From Rhodoblastus sp. 17X3 (lineage in GTDB: Bacteria; Pseudomonadota; Alphaproteobacteria; Rhizobiales; Beijerinckiaceae), in contig NZ_JASHHX010000009.1 of the NCBI RefSeq assembly GCF_030056575.1, positions 1-64,000 of the forward strand: a stretch of DNA of 64,000 bases, written 5' to 3'. Made by a program: the position numbers and the translations under genes. The notes under the pieces were generated by a model, which saw nothing but the letters and a program-made list of their open reading frames with translations, did not search any database and was not told where the DNA came from. Shown piece after piece: positions 25,921 through 34,830 of the stretch (its first letter is position 1; each line of letters opens with the position of its first letter).

Positions 25921-26655
25921 ATGTCCATGTGGAAACATCACGCAATCTTCGAAAAGAACAGCCTGGTTCTGTTGGTCGGCATCCTGATCGTGATCGCCAT
26001 TGGCGGTTTGGTCGAAATCGGCCCGCTCTTCTACCTGAAGAGCACGATCGAGACGGTCGACGGCGTGCGGCCCTATACGCCGCTCGAACTCGCCGGCCGC
26101 AACATCTACGTCCGCGAGGGCTGCTATCTCTGCCACTCGCAGATGATCCGGTCCCTGCGCGACGAGGTGGAGCGCTATGGCCATTATTCGCTGGCTGCGG
26201 AATCGAAATATGATCATCCGTTCCAGTGGGGGTCCAAGCGCACGGGTCCCGATCTCGCCCGCGTCGGCGGCAAATATTCCGACGACTGGCAGCGCGGCCA
26301 TCTGAACGACCCGCGCTCGGTGGTTCCGGGTTCGGTCATGCCGCGCTACGGCTTCCTGGCCGAGACGCCGCTCGACTTCGCCCATATCCAGGAGGACATG
26401 CAGGTTCTGGCGATCGAAGGCGTACCCTATACGCCCGACCTGATCGCCAAGGCCAAGGTCGATATCAAGGCCCAGCTGAGCCCCGACGATCCGTCTGTCG
26501 CCGATCTGGTCAAGCGCTATCCCAAGGCGGTCGCTCACGCGAGCCTTGGCGGCGAAGCGGGTCCGACCGAACAGGACGCGCTGGTCGCGTATCTCCAGAT
26601 GCTCGGCACGACGGTTGACTTCAAACTGTTCGACGCAAAAGCCAACTGGCGCTGA
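25921..26655 (+). CDS. ccoO: cbb3-type oxidase subunit II, mono-heme cytochrome c
   Basis: 244 residues from ATG 25921, with GAGGAG 6 bp upstream; 10 bp after ccoN. One N-terminal membrane anchor (about 16-38), then the heme c motif CYLCH in REGCYLCHSQMIRSLRDEVERYGHYS, and a later Met ligand segment PGSVMPRYGFL. It passes electrons from CcoP to the catalytic subunit. Confidence 0.97.
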   Translation: MSMWKHHAIFEKNSLVLLVGILIVIAIGGLVEIGPLFYLKSTIETVDGVRPYTPLELAGRNIYVREGCYLCHSQMIRSLRDEVERYGHYSLAAESKYDHPFQWGSKRTGPDLARVGGKYSDDWQRGHLNDPRSVVPGSVMPRYGFLAETPLDFAHIQEDMQVLAIEGVPYTPDLIAKAKVDIKAQLSPDDPSVADLVKRYPKAVAHASLGGEAGPTEQDALVAYLQMLGTTVDFKLFDAKANWR

Positions 26656-26663
26656 GGGGCGAT

Positions 26664-26813
26664 ATGGACTTCGAAGCCATTCTCGGACCGCTGAAATTAT
26701 TCAGCCTGCTATCGGTCATCATCGCATTCGTCGGCGTCGTCGTCTTTGCGCTGTGGCCCTCCAAAAAGAAGAGCTTCGACGAGGCCGCCCGCCTGCCGCT
26801 GAACGAGGATTGA
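26664..26813 (+). CDS. ccoQ: cbb3-type oxidase small subunit
   Basis: 49 residues (ATG 26664, stop TGA 26811-26813), with GAGG upstream. A short N-terminal part (MDFEAILGPLKLFS), one membrane helix (about 15-34, ending FALWPSKKK) and an acidic tail ending LPLNED. This is the size and form of CcoQ/FixQ, which stabilises the CcoP association. It sits exactly between ccoO and ccoP, 8 bp and 3 bp from them. Confidence 0.93.
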   Translation: MDFEAILGPLKLFSLLSVIIAFVGVVVFALWPSKKKSFDEAARLPLNED

Positions 26814-26816
26814 ACG

Positions 26817-27686
26817 ATGGTTGACAATACGCATCAAGACATTGACGCGGCCACGGGTACGGCGACCACGGGCCATGAATGGGACGGCATCAAGGAGCTG
26901 AATACGCCGCTCCCCAAATGGTGGCTCTATATTCTCTACGCCTGCATCGTCTGGTCGGTGGGCTACTGGTTTCTGTACCCGGCGATTCCGCTCCCCGGTG
27001 GCCACACGCCCGGCTTGCTCGGCTGGACGTCGCGCGGGGCGGTCACGGCCGACCTGCAGGAACTCCAGGCCCAGCGCGCCACCCTGGTCGGCCAGCTGAA
27101 CAAGTCGACTCTGCAGCAGATCGCCGCCGATCCGAAGCTGGCGGAATTCGCCCGCGCTTATGGTCGCTCGTCGTTTGGCGTGAACTGCGCGCCGTGCCAT
27201 GGCTCGAACGGCCAGGGTTCGGCCGGCTATCCCAATCTCACGGCCGATCGCTGGCTGTGGGGCGGCAAGCTCGACCAGATCAGCCAGACCATCACCCATG
27301 GCGCGCGCTCGGGCGATCCGGACGGTCATGAAGGCAACATGCCGGCCTTCGGCAAGGATGGCATCCTGACCAAGGATCAGATCGGTCAGGTCGCGGCCTA
27401 TGTCGTCTCGCTGTCGACGCCGACCACCGCCGACGTTTCCGCGGGCCAGAAGGTCTTCGCCGAAAATTGCGCGCCTTGCCATGGCGACAACGCCAAGGGC
27501 AATCCCGACGTCGGCGCCCCGAACCTGACGACCAAAATCTGGCTCTATGGCGGCGACAAGGCGACGATCCAGGAAACCCTGACCAATGGTCGCGGCGGCC
27601 ACATGCCAGCCTGGGGCTCCAAGCTCGATCCGGCCACGATCAAGGCCCTCACGGTTTACGTCCACGCGCTGGGCGGCGGCCAATAA
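26817..27686 (+). CDS. ccoP: cbb3-type oxidase subunit III, di-heme cytochrome c
   Basis: 289 residues. N-terminal anchor (LNTPLPKWWLYILYACIVWSVGYWFLYPAIP), then two class I cytochrome c domains, each with CxxCH: CAPCHGSNGQGS (first) and CAPCHGDNAKGN (second), with Met ligand segments GNMPAFG and GHMPAWG. Receives electrons from soluble cytochrome c. Ends the structural operon; a hairpin follows at 27696-27727. Confidence 0.97.
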   Translation: MVDNTHQDIDAATGTATTGHEWDGIKELNTPLPKWWLYILYACIVWSVGYWFLYPAIPLPGGHTPGLLGWTSRGAVTADLQELQAQRATLVGQLNKSTLQQIAADPKLAEFARAYGRSSFGVNCAPCHGSNGQGSAGYPNLTADRWLWGGKLDQISQTITHGARSGDPDGHEGNMPAFGKDGILTKDQIGQVAAYVVSLSTPTTADVSAGQKVFAENCAPCHGDNAKGNPDVGAPNLTTKIWLYGGDKATIQETLTNGRGGHMPAWGSKLDPATIKALTVYVHALGGGQ

Positions 27687-27695
27687 AGACTGCGG

Positions 27696-27727
27696 GCGCG
27701 GAGTGGCGTTCAAACGCATCTCCGCGC
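27696..27727 (+). terminator. Long hairpin after ccoP
   Basis: GCGCGGAG (27696-27703) pairs with CTCCGCGC (27720-27727), and inside it GCGTT (27706-27710) pairs with AACGC (27713-27717) over a 2-base loop. It starts 10 bp after the ccoP stop. No U tract, so either a weak terminator or a 3'-end stabiliser. Confidence 0.5.
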
Positions 27728-27964
27728 TCGTTGCGTTAAAAAGCGTCCTCCCGCGCGCCGGCCTGAAATGGGCAAAAAAAGCCAGAAAATGTGCTGAACC
27801 TGATCGCCTCTGGCCGGTTTCTTCCGTCAGGACCGCAGAATCTGGACAAAAGGCGAAAAACGAGGCGATTGCGCCCCGCAATCGACCTGCGACAAATTCG
27901 CGCGCAATTTACTCGACTCCGACTGCAGGCTTCGGCTTATAAGGGGGAATGATGCGCCGCGCCC

Positions 27965-27981
27965 TGACCGGAGCGCGGTCA
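27965..27981. promoter_or_regulatory. Inverted repeat TGACCG-N5-CGGTCA before ccoG
   Basis: Perfect 6-bp arms (27965-27970, 27976-27981), 20 bp upstream of the ccoG ATG, near where a promoter or operator would lie. The regulator is unknown. Confidence 0.3.
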
Positions 27982-28001
27982 AGCTTTTTCGAGATGGCGA
28001 G

Positions 28002-29480
28002 ATGAGCGCGATACCAGGTTTGGGTCTCAAGAAGCCTGCCGCTGTGGCGGCGGAGGGGAATGAAGGCGAGCTATACGAAGCCCGCAAGCAGATCTATCCG
28101 CAGAGCGTTTCGGGCACGTTCCGGAACATCAAATGGGCGCTGCTTACGGTCGGAATGCTGGTTTATTATTTCCTGCCCTTCGTCCGCTGGGACCGAGGGC
28201 TGGATCTTCCCTCGCAGGCCGTGCTGGTCGATCTCGCCAACGGCCGCTTCTATTTCTTCGGCATCGCGATCTGGCCTCAGGAAGTCTATTATTTCACCGG
28301 CCTGCTGATCCTCGCCTCCTTCACCCTCTTCCTGATGAATGCGGTCGCCGGCCGTATCTGGTGCGGCTATCTTTGCCCACAGACAGTCTGGACGGATCTC
28401 TTCCTGCTGATCGAACGCTGGACGCAGGGCGACCGCCGCGACCGGATGATAAAGGCCAAGCAGCCCTGGTCTCTCGAAACCGTCACCGAAGCGATTCTCA
28501 AACATTCGCTCTGGCTGATGATCGCCTGGTGGACCGGCGGCGCCTGGGTGCTTTATTTCGCCGATGCGCCGACATTGGTGAAGCAGCTCGCGACTTTCCA
28601 GGCGCCAGCCCAGGCCTATATCTGGATCCTGATCCTGACGGCATCGACCTATGTCCTCGCCGGCTTCGCCCGCGAGCAGGTCTGCATCTATATGTGTCCC
28701 TGGCCGCGCATCCAGGCGGCGCTGACGGACGAATACGCCCTCAACGTCACCTATCGGGTCGATCGCGGCGAGCCGCGCGGCTCGCTCAAGAAGGCCAAGC
28801 TACTGCGCGCGGAAGGCAAGCCCGCGGGCGATTGCGTCGATTGCGAGCAATGCGTGGTTGTCTGCCCGACCGGCGTCGACATACGCGGCGGCCTGAACAT
28901 GGGCTGCATCCAATGCGGCCTGTGCATCGACGCCTGCGACACTGTCATGAAAAAGGTCGGCCGCCCGACCGGGCTGATCGGCTACGACACGGATGACAAC
29001 ATCCGCCGCCGCGCCGAAGGCCTTCCGGCGCTCAAGCCGCAGATCATCCGCCCGCGCACTCTGGTCTATATCGCGCTTATCGTCGCCGTCTCCGCCGCGA
29101 TGACCTACTCGTTCACGACGCGCCGCAGCCTTGGCGTCGACGTGATGCATGACCGCAATCCGATCTTCGTGAGCCTGTCGGATGGCTCTGTGCGCAACGT
29201 CTATACGGTGCGCGTGCTGAATCCGAAGGGCTTCGAGCGCGCCTTCAAGCTTTCGCTGGTCGGCCTGCCGCAGGGCAAGCTGGCGGTGATGGGAGAGCCG
29301 GTCGGCGACGAGGCCGGCGTGCCGGTCACCGCGCCGCCGGACCAGACGCTTGAACTCCGCGTGACGGTCACTGTTCCGCCGGACGTCAAACTGCCGCAAA
29401 GCACGGCCATTCAGATGATTCTGACCGATATGGCGACCGGCGAGTCCGTCAAGAAGGCGGATTATTTCAAGGCGCCCTGA
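28002..29480 (+). CDS. ccoG: CcoG/RdxA/FixG, cbb3 assembly iron-sulfur protein (Cu reductase)
   Basis: 492 residues. Membrane protein with two 4Fe-4S clusters; in Rhodobacter it reduces Cu(II) for cbb3 assembly. Seen: membrane segments in the N-terminal half, WCGYLCPQTVWTDLF, the cysteine sets CVDCEQCVVVCPTGV and MGCIQCGLCIDACD, another membrane segment (IYIALIVAVSAAMTYSF-like, about 350-370) and a C-terminal Ig-like domain (about 375-490). First gene of ccoGHIS. Confidence 0.96.
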   Translation: MSAIPGLGLKKPAAVAAEGNEGELYEARKQIYPQSVSGTFRNIKWALLTVGMLVYYFLPFVRWDRGLDLPSQAVLVDLANGRFYFFGIAIWPQEVYYFTGLLILASFTLFLMNAVAGRIWCGYLCPQTVWTDLFLLIERWTQGDRRDRMIKAKQPWSLETVTEAILKHSLWLMIAWWTGGAWVLYFADAPTLVKQLATFQAPAQAYIWILILTASTYVLAGFAREQVCIYMCPWPRIQAALTDEYALNVTYRVDRGEPRGSLKKAKLLRAEGKPAGDCVDCEQCVVVCPTGVDIRGGLNMGCIQCGLCIDACDTVMKKVGRPTGLIGYDTDDNIRRRAEGLPALKPQIIRPRTLVYIALIVAVSAAMTYSFTTRRSLGVDVMHDRNPIFVSLSDGSVRNVYTVRVLNPKGFERAFKLSLVGLPQGKLAVMGEPVGDEAGVPVTAPPDQTLELRVTVTVPPDVKLPQSTAIQMILTDMATGESVKKADYFKAP

Positions 29481-29513
29481 GCCGAATCGGCTTGGGCCAG
29501 AGGACAGGCGATC

Positions 29514-30017
29514 ATGAAGGAAGAAAGCGACTATCGGCCGACGGGCCGGGTTTTGACGGGCCGTATGGTCCTGTTGATGCTCGCCGGTTTTTTCGGCGTG
29601 ATGCTCGTCGTCAATTTCATCTTCGCGACCTATGCCGTGAAGACGTTCAGCGGCCTCGATTCCGACAATCCCTATGATTCGGGGCTCGCCTATAACAAGG
29701 AAATCGCGGCGGCCAGGGCGCAGGCCGAACTCGGCTGGACGGTCGATCTCAACCGCGCGCCGGACGGGAGCGCGACCCAGGTCGCGGTGACGGTCAAGGA
29801 CAAGGCGGGCCAGCCCGTCACGGGTCTGGACGTCGGGCTGCATTTCTATTTCCCCGCGACCCGCAAGCTCGACCGGCAGGTTTCGGCTTCGCCCGTGGCC
29901 GATGGCGTCTATTCCGGCTCTGCGCCCTTGCAGTCGGGCCGCTGGGACGTCGAAGTGACTCTCGGGCGCAATGGCGAGCGGCTGTTCCGTTCGCGCAATC
30001 CGTTGATCGTCGAGTAA
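29514..30017 (+). CDS. ccoH: CcoH/FixH, cbb3 assembly protein
   Basis: 167 residues. A cytoplasmic N-terminus, one membrane segment (about 17-40, VLLMLAGFFGVMLVVNFIFATYAV) and a periplasmic domain beginning TFSGLDSDNPYDSGLAYNKEI, the family's signature. Associates with the oxidase during assembly. Stop TAA lies 1 bp from the ccoI start. Confidence 0.93.
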   Translation: MKEESDYRPTGRVLTGRMVLLMLAGFFGVMLVVNFIFATYAVKTFSGLDSDNPYDSGLAYNKEIAAARAQAELGWTVDLNRAPDGSATQVAVTVKDKAGQPVTGLDVGLHFYFPATRKLDRQVSASPVADGVYSGSAPLQSGRWDVEVTLGRNGERLFRSRNPLIVE

Positions 30018-30018
30018 G

Positions 30019-32307
30019 ATGGCCGCCTCGCCCGATTATTCGCATTTCGTGAAGACCGATGCGGACGGGCGCTCGCGGCTCGATCTGGCGATAGACGGCA
30101 TTACCTGCGCCGCCTGTCTCGACGATATCGAAACGGCGATGAAGCGTTCGCCCGGCGTCATTCTGGCGCGGCTCAACCTCACCAGCCACCGCCTTGCCGT
30201 GACCTTCGACGCCGCCAGCATAGACGCCGGCCGCCTGACCGGCGCGCTGGAGTCGATCGGCTATCGCGCCTATCCCTATGAGCAGCGCCAGGTCGAGGCC
30301 GACGAGGCGGCGCGATTCTCGATGCTGCTGAAATGCCTCGGCGTCGCCTTTTTCGCGGCGATGAACATCATGCTGCTGTCGATTTCGGTCTGGTCGGGCG
30401 AAGCGACGTCCATGCCGCCCGAGACGCGGGATTTCTTTCATCTTCTGTCCGCCCTGATCGCCTTGCCGGCCGCGGCCTATGCCGGCCAGCCCTTCTATGT
30501 CAGCGCCTGGACCTCGCTGCGCCAGGGCCGCCTCAATATGGACGTGCCAATCACCATCGGCGTGTTTCTGGCGCTTGGCCTGTCTGTCTATGAGACGAAG
30601 CATCACGCCGAGCACGCCTATTTCGATTCGGCCATCATGCTGCTCACCTTCCTGCTCGCAGGCCGCGTCATGGATCAGGCCATGCGCCGCAAGACCCGCG
30701 CGGCCGCCGGAAATCTTGCGGCGCTCAAGGGCGAAAACGCGTTGCGATTCGCGCCCGGGGCGGGTGAGGGACAAGAAAAAGACGCCGACAATCTCACACT
30801 CGTTCCCGTTGCGGCGCTGGCCGAAGGCGACCGGGTGCTGGTGCGCGCCGGCGAACGCATTCCGGCGGACGGCGTCATCGAGCAGGGCGCGAGCGCGGTG
30901 GACGAAAGCGCGATCACCGGCGAGACGCTCGGCAAGCCCGTAACCCCCGGCGACAATATTTATGCTGGCTCGATCAATGGCGAGGGCGCGCTGACCGTTC
31001 GCGTGACGGCGGCGGGCCATTCCTCGCTGATCGACGAAGCGGCGCGGCTGATCGACGCCGCAGGCGCCGCTCGCTCGCGCTACATGCGGCTCGCCGATCG
31101 CGTGTCGCGGCTCTACGCGCCGGTCGTTCATCTCACGGCGCTGACGACCGGCCTGACCTGGTGGGCTTTCGGGGCCAGCGCCCATGATGCGCTGGTGATC
31201 GCGATCTCCGTGCTCATCATCACCTGTCCCTGCGCTCTCGCTCTGGCGGTGCCCACCGTGCAGGCCATGGCCTCCGGCGCCTTCTTCCGCGCCGGGCTGT
31301 TCGTCAATGACGCCGCCGGTCTGGAAAAGCTCGGCGAGGTCGATCACGTCATTTTCGACAAGACCGGGACGCTCACCTTGCCGGAGCCCCGCGTCGCCAA
31401 TGGGGACGAGATCGCGCCCGATCTGCTCGAACTCGCCGGAAGGCTCGCCCATTCCAGCAGCCATCCGCTGGCCCTCGCCCTTGCCCGTTCGGCCCGCGCC
31501 GCGGCGCCGCTGGCCGATGTGCGCGAGACGCCGGGGCAGGGCGTTGCGGCGCCTTATGGCGACGGCGAGGCGCGCCTGGGCTCGGCCGCCTTCTGCGGCG
31601 CGACTGCGCCGGGCGGCGAAGCCGACGCCAGCGCCATTTTCATCCGGCAAGGCGAGCGCTGGGCGCGCCTTCTGATCCGCCAGACCCTGCGGCCGGACGC
31701 GGGGAAGGTCGTGGCCCATCTGCGCAGAAAGGGGCTGAAAATCGCGATTCTCTCGGGCGACCGGCCCGAGGCCGTGGCGCCCATTGCGCGCGAGCTTGGC
31801 GTCGAGACATGGCGCGGCGGACTGAAGCCGGCGGAAAAGATCGCCTTCATCGAGGATCTGGCCAGCAAGGGCGCCAAGGCGCTGATGGTCGGCGACGGCC
31901 TGAACGACGCCCCCGCGCTCGCCGCGGCCCATGCGTCGATCTCGCCAATCGACGCCGTCCACCTTACCCAGACGCAGGCCGACGCCGTCTTTTTGGGTGA
32001 GAGGCTGGCGCCCGTCGCCGCCGCGCTGGCCATTGCGGATCAGGCGCGCAAGTTGATGCGCCAGAACCTCGCGCTCGCCATCGGCTATAATTTCATCGCC
32101 GTGCCGGTGGCCATGGCGGGGCACGCCTCGCCGCTGTTCGCCGCTCTGGCCATGTCCGGCTCGTCGATCCTGGTCACGCTTAACGCGCTGCGCTTGCGCG
32201 GGCCGGGCAAAGGGGTCAATCTCCTGCTGCAAGAGGCGCGGGGTGGAAGCCCCTCGGCGCCGAGACCGGGCGCGCCGCCGGCGGCAACAGCCGCCTCCTC
32301 CGCCTGA
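30019..32307 (+). CDS. ccoI: CcoI/FixI, copper-transporting P1B-type ATPase
   Basis: 762 residues. Heavy-metal domain with the Cu-binding ITCAACLDDIE in the N-terminal part (about 28-38), then membrane segments, the Cu-specific CPCALALAVPT in segment 6, the phosphorylation motif DKTGTLTLPE, and GDGLNDAPALAAAHAS. It moves copper out to the periplasm for CuB insertion into CcoN. A Pro/Ala-rich tail ends the protein. The large antisense frame here is a shadow. Confidence 0.97.
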   Translation: MAASPDYSHFVKTDADGRSRLDLAIDGITCAACLDDIETAMKRSPGVILARLNLTSHRLAVTFDAASIDAGRLTGALESIGYRAYPYEQRQVEADEAARFSMLLKCLGVAFFAAMNIMLLSISVWSGEATSMPPETRDFFHLLSALIALPAAAYAGQPFYVSAWTSLRQGRLNMDVPITIGVFLALGLSVYETKHHAEHAYFDSAIMLLTFLLAGRVMDQAMRRKTRAAAGNLAALKGENALRFAPGAGEGQEKDADNLTLVPVAALAEGDRVLVRAGERIPADGVIEQGASAVDESAITGETLGKPVTPGDNIYAGSINGEGALTVRVTAAGHSSLIDEAARLIDAAGAARSRYMRLADRVSRLYAPVVHLTALTTGLTWWAFGASAHDALVIAISVLIITCPCALALAVPTVQAMASGAFFRAGLFVNDAAGLEKLGEVDHVIFDKTGTLTLPEPRVANGDEIAPDLLELAGRLAHSSSHPLALALARSARAAAPLADVRETPGQGVAAPYGDGEARLGSAAFCGATAPGGEADASAIFIRQGERWARLLIRQTLRPDAGKVVAHLRRKGLKIAILSGDRPEAVAPIARELGVETWRGGLKPAEKIAFIEDLASKGAKALMVGDGLNDAPALAAAHASISPIDAVHLTQTQADAVFLGERLAPVAAALAIADQARKLMRQNLALAIGYNFIAVPVAMAGHASPLFAALAMSGSSILVTLNALRLRGPGKGVNLLLQEARGGSPSAPRPGAPPAATAASSA

Positions 32308-32334
32308 AGCGCGGAAACTCAACGGATTTGCGCG

Positions 32335-32487
32335 ATGAACGTCCTGATCATTCTGATTCCCGCCGCGCTCGCCCTGGGCCTTGTCGCCCTCTATGGCTTG
32401 TTCTGGTCGCTCAGGCGCGGGCAATATGAGGATCTCGAAGGCTCTGCCTATCGCATCCTGCAAGACGACGATATCGAGAAGAAATGA
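32335..32487 (+). CDS. ccoS: CcoS/FixS, small cbb3 assembly protein
   Basis: 50 residues (ATG 32335, TGA 32485-32487). One N-terminal membrane helix (NVLIILIPAALALGLVALYG, about 2-21), then LFWSLRRGQYEDLEGSAYRI, the usual CcoS signature, and an acidic-basic tail DDDIEKK. CcoS is needed for cofactor insertion into CcoN. Its stop overlaps the next gene's start by 4 bp (ATGA). Confidence 0.93.
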   Translation: MNVLIILIPAALALGLVALYGLFWSLRRGQYEDLEGSAYRILQDDDIEKK

Positions 32488-33680
32488 CCGCCTTCGACCG
32501 CCCCGCGCCCGGCAGGGAATCCCGGGACAGGATCGACGAGGCTCCCGCGGCGCGCGCCGGGCGCATGGCCTGTTTCTGCCCGCCCGGCGCCCCGGCGCCG
32601 GGGGCGGCGCTCGACGCCGGGCGCTGGAGCCCAGGCGTCGCGACGCTCGCGGCGGGTTTCGCGCTCTCGGTGCTCTCGCAAAGCCTGACGCTTGGCGTGC
32701 TGCCGTTGGCGGGCCGCCTGCTAGCCCCCGAGCCCCACCTCATGGCCGCGCCCTATGTGGCGATGCTGCTCGGCGCGGCGACCGCGACCTTTCCCGCCTC
32801 GTTTCTGCTCGACGCTTTCGGGCGGCGCGCGGCGCTCGCGCTCGGCGCGAGCCTCGGCGTGGCCGGCGGCCTGATCATGGCCTGGGCGCTCAGCGCCAAT
32901 CTGTTCGCCCCTTTCTGCCTCGGCGCCTTCTGGCTCGGCGTCGCGCAGGGTTTTTCCTTGTTCTACCGCCATGAGGCCGCGCTGGGCGCGACGCCGGCCG
33001 AGCGGACGCGCGCCGCGATCATCGTGTTCGGCAGCGGCGCCTTCGCCGGTCTGGCCGGTCCTGCCCTGGCCTATGTCGTGGCGCAAGCCGCGCCAGCCTC
33101 GCTCTTCGCCGCGACGGCGCTCGCCGCCGCGCTCGCGCAGGTGCTCGTGCTCATTCTCGCCGTGCTGACCACGGCCCGCGCGCCGGTGCTGCCGCGCCAG
33201 TCGCCGCGGACCGAAAGCCCGCCGGACTGGCGCGCCTTTGTCGCGCCGACGCTGCTCGCCGGCCTCGCCTGGTTCGGCATGACGGCGGCCATGGTCGCCG
33301 CGCCCGGCGCCATGGCCGGCTGCGGCATCGGCGTTCCGGTCGTGTTCAGCGCCATCTCCTGGCATGTCGTCGCCATGTATGCGCCGGCCTTTTTCACCGG
33401 CCTCGCAGCGCGCCGGATGGGCGCCCAGACCGTGGCCGCGCTCGGCCTCGCGATGATCGCTGCAGCCTGGGCAATCGAAGCTTTCGCCAATGATTATTGG
33501 CGTTTCGCGGCGGCGTTGATCGTCGTGGCCATCGGCTGGAGCTTCGCCACGGCGGGGGCTTCATTGCGTCTCTACGGCCGCGCCCGTCCGTCGCGGGCCA
33601 TGCTGGCGGCGCATGACGCGGTCCTTTTTCTTTCGGCCATCGCCGGGGCGATTTTCGCCGCCATCTGGCTGCTTCCATAA
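32484..33680 (+). CDS. ccoA: CcoA-type major facilitator, copper importer for cbb3 oxidase
   Basis: 398 residues with about twelve membrane segments after a soluble N-terminal tail (1-50) that contains CFCPPG. Two copper-site pairs of the CcoA family are visible: M266-T-A-A-M270 and H294-V-V-A-M298. The spacing from first Met to His (28 residues) equals that of R. capsulatus CcoA (M233xxxM237, H261xxxM265). CcoA brings copper into the cytoplasm, where CcoI then exports it for CuB. It is translationally coupled to ccoS, which supports the call. A cysteine-containing tail at the N-terminus is unusual and could be a metal ligand. Confidence 0.85.
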   Translation: MTAFDRPAPGRESRDRIDEAPAARAGRMACFCPPGAPAPGAALDAGRWSPGVATLAAGFALSVLSQSLTLGVLPLAGRLLAPEPHLMAAPYVAMLLGAATATFPASFLLDAFGRRAALALGASLGVAGGLIMAWALSANLFAPFCLGAFWLGVAQGFSLFYRHEAALGATPAERTRAAIIVFGSGAFAGLAGPALAYVVAQAAPASLFAATALAAALAQVLVLILAVLTTARAPVLPRQSPRTESPPDWRAFVAPTLLAGLAWFGMTAAMVAAPGAMAGCGIGVPVVFSAISWHVVAMYAPAFFTGLAARRMGAQTVAALGLAMIAAAWAIEAFANDYWRFAAALIVVAIGWSFATAGASLRLYGRARPSRAMLAAHDAVLFLSAIAGAIFAAIWLLP

Positions 33681-33922
33681 CGATCCCTCAAGCGCGAGAC
33701 GTTCCGCCTTTGCCGCGCTGCGCGTTACGCCCCTTTGTCCGTCGCCGCCCATGTCATTGGCTCCGGCGCCTCCCTCGGATCGCCGGCGCCATGGCGGCGG
33801 CTTTCCAGGCGCTGGCGCAGAGAGCGTTTTTATTCTCTTTTCCGAGCGCGAAGGCCAAACCCGCCTCTGTCTGCTATAGAAGCCAGACTGACCCTGAAGC
33901 TCTTCCCAGCGCAGACGGATTC

Positions 33923-34822
33923 ATGCAACTCGCCGCCTCGACCGAACAACGTCTGCTTGAAAAACCGCCGCGCGCGCCGGCGGCGGACCGGCGCCGCCTT
34001 GGTTTGATCGTGCTGGCGTGCCTTTTCGCCCATTTGGCTGCGATTTCGCTTTTCGTCCGGTTCGATAGGCCGGCGCGTCCCGCGCCGACGGAGGAGGAAA
34101 CCGCCGTCGAAGTCATCGTCGAGCCGCCGCCCAAGGCGCCGGATCCGGCTCCCGCTCCGGAGACCGCCAAGGACCGCGAACAGCCGATGAAACAGGCCGT
34201 GCTGGACGAGAAGGAGGCGACGGACGCGCCGCGCGCCAGTGACGAAAAGTCCGAAAAGGACGTTCGCGCGGAGGCTCCGCATGCCGCACAGGCGGCGGCG
34301 AAGGCGGATTCGGCGGCAGTTGCGCGCAAACCGGCCAATCCGGAACAGGCCAAAGCTGCCGAGCAACTGGCGCAACAGCCGAAGAACGATCAGGCCGAGG
34401 GCGATCCTCGCCCGGAGGCGCCGGAACAGACGAAAGCGCAAAAGGACCCGCTCTTGCCGGAAAAGCCCCCGGCGCCGGCGACGCCGAGCTTCGCTTCGTC
34501 GAGCGACGCGCTGGCCGCGGCCTTGCGCTATGCGCCCGTCGGCGGCGGAAATGCGGAAGCGACCTATCTTTCCACGGTGTACGGCCTACTCGCCCGCCAT
34601 CTGAACTTGCAGAAACTTATCGCGGGGCGCCCTCATACACCGGGCGAAATCGTCTTCGCGATCGATTATGGCGGCGCTTTCGTCGGCGCAAAACTGACCA
34701 AGTCGTCCGGGCTCCGCGACGTTGACGCCGCCGCTATGGCCGCGCTGCGGGCGGCCGGACCCTTTCCGTTGCCGCCGACCGGAGGCGGCCTGACCCTGAG
34801 TTTCAAATTCGCGGGCCAATAG
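33923..34822 (+). CDS. TonB-type energy-transducing protein
   Basis: 299 residues from ATG 33923; the frame's upstream extension lies in the gap. One N-terminal membrane anchor (about 28-45: LGLIVLACLFAHLAAISLFV), a long Pro/Lys/Glu/Ala-rich spacer (about 50-190) and a C-terminal TonB-like domain (about 205-299) with HTPGEIVFAIDYGGAFVGAKLTKSSG-like strand pattern and a VDAAAMAALRAAGPFPLPP segment. Links proton force to outer-membrane receptors; no exbB/exbD or receptor genes are here. The gap to ccoA is 242 bp with nothing I recognise. Confidence 0.85.
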   Translation: MQLAASTEQRLLEKPPRAPAADRRRLGLIVLACLFAHLAAISLFVRFDRPARPAPTEEETAVEVIVEPPPKAPDPAPAPETAKDREQPMKQAVLDEKEATDAPRASDEKSEKDVRAEAPHAAQAAAKADSAAVARKPANPEQAKAAEQLAQQPKNDQAEGDPRPEAPEQTKAQKDPLLPEKPPAPATPSFASSSDALAAALRYAPVGGGNAEATYLSTVYGLLARHLNLQKLIAGRPHTPGEIVFAIDYGGAFVGAKLTKSSGLRDVDAAAMAALRAAGPFPLPPTGGGLTLSFKFAGQ

Positions 34823-34830
34823 GAGGTTCC

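Larger units (their letters stand above)
27687..28001. other. Intergenic region between ccoP and ccoG
   Basis: 315 bp without a gene. At the left is the ccoP hairpin; at 27965-27981, 20 bp before the ccoG start, an inverted repeat TGACCG-gagcg-CGGTCA could be an operator. No TTGA-N6-TCAA box is visible here. The gap suggests ccoGHIS can be transcribed apart from ccoNOQP. Confidence 0.45.

Noticed and set aside
24252-25928. 558-codon open frame antisense to ccoN
   Set aside because: Mirror image of a certain gene; His/Asp/Gln-rich with no domain.
29818-32463. 881-codon open frame antisense to ccoH/ccoI/ccoS
   Set aside because: Covered by three certain genes on the other strand; composition is that of a shadow frame.
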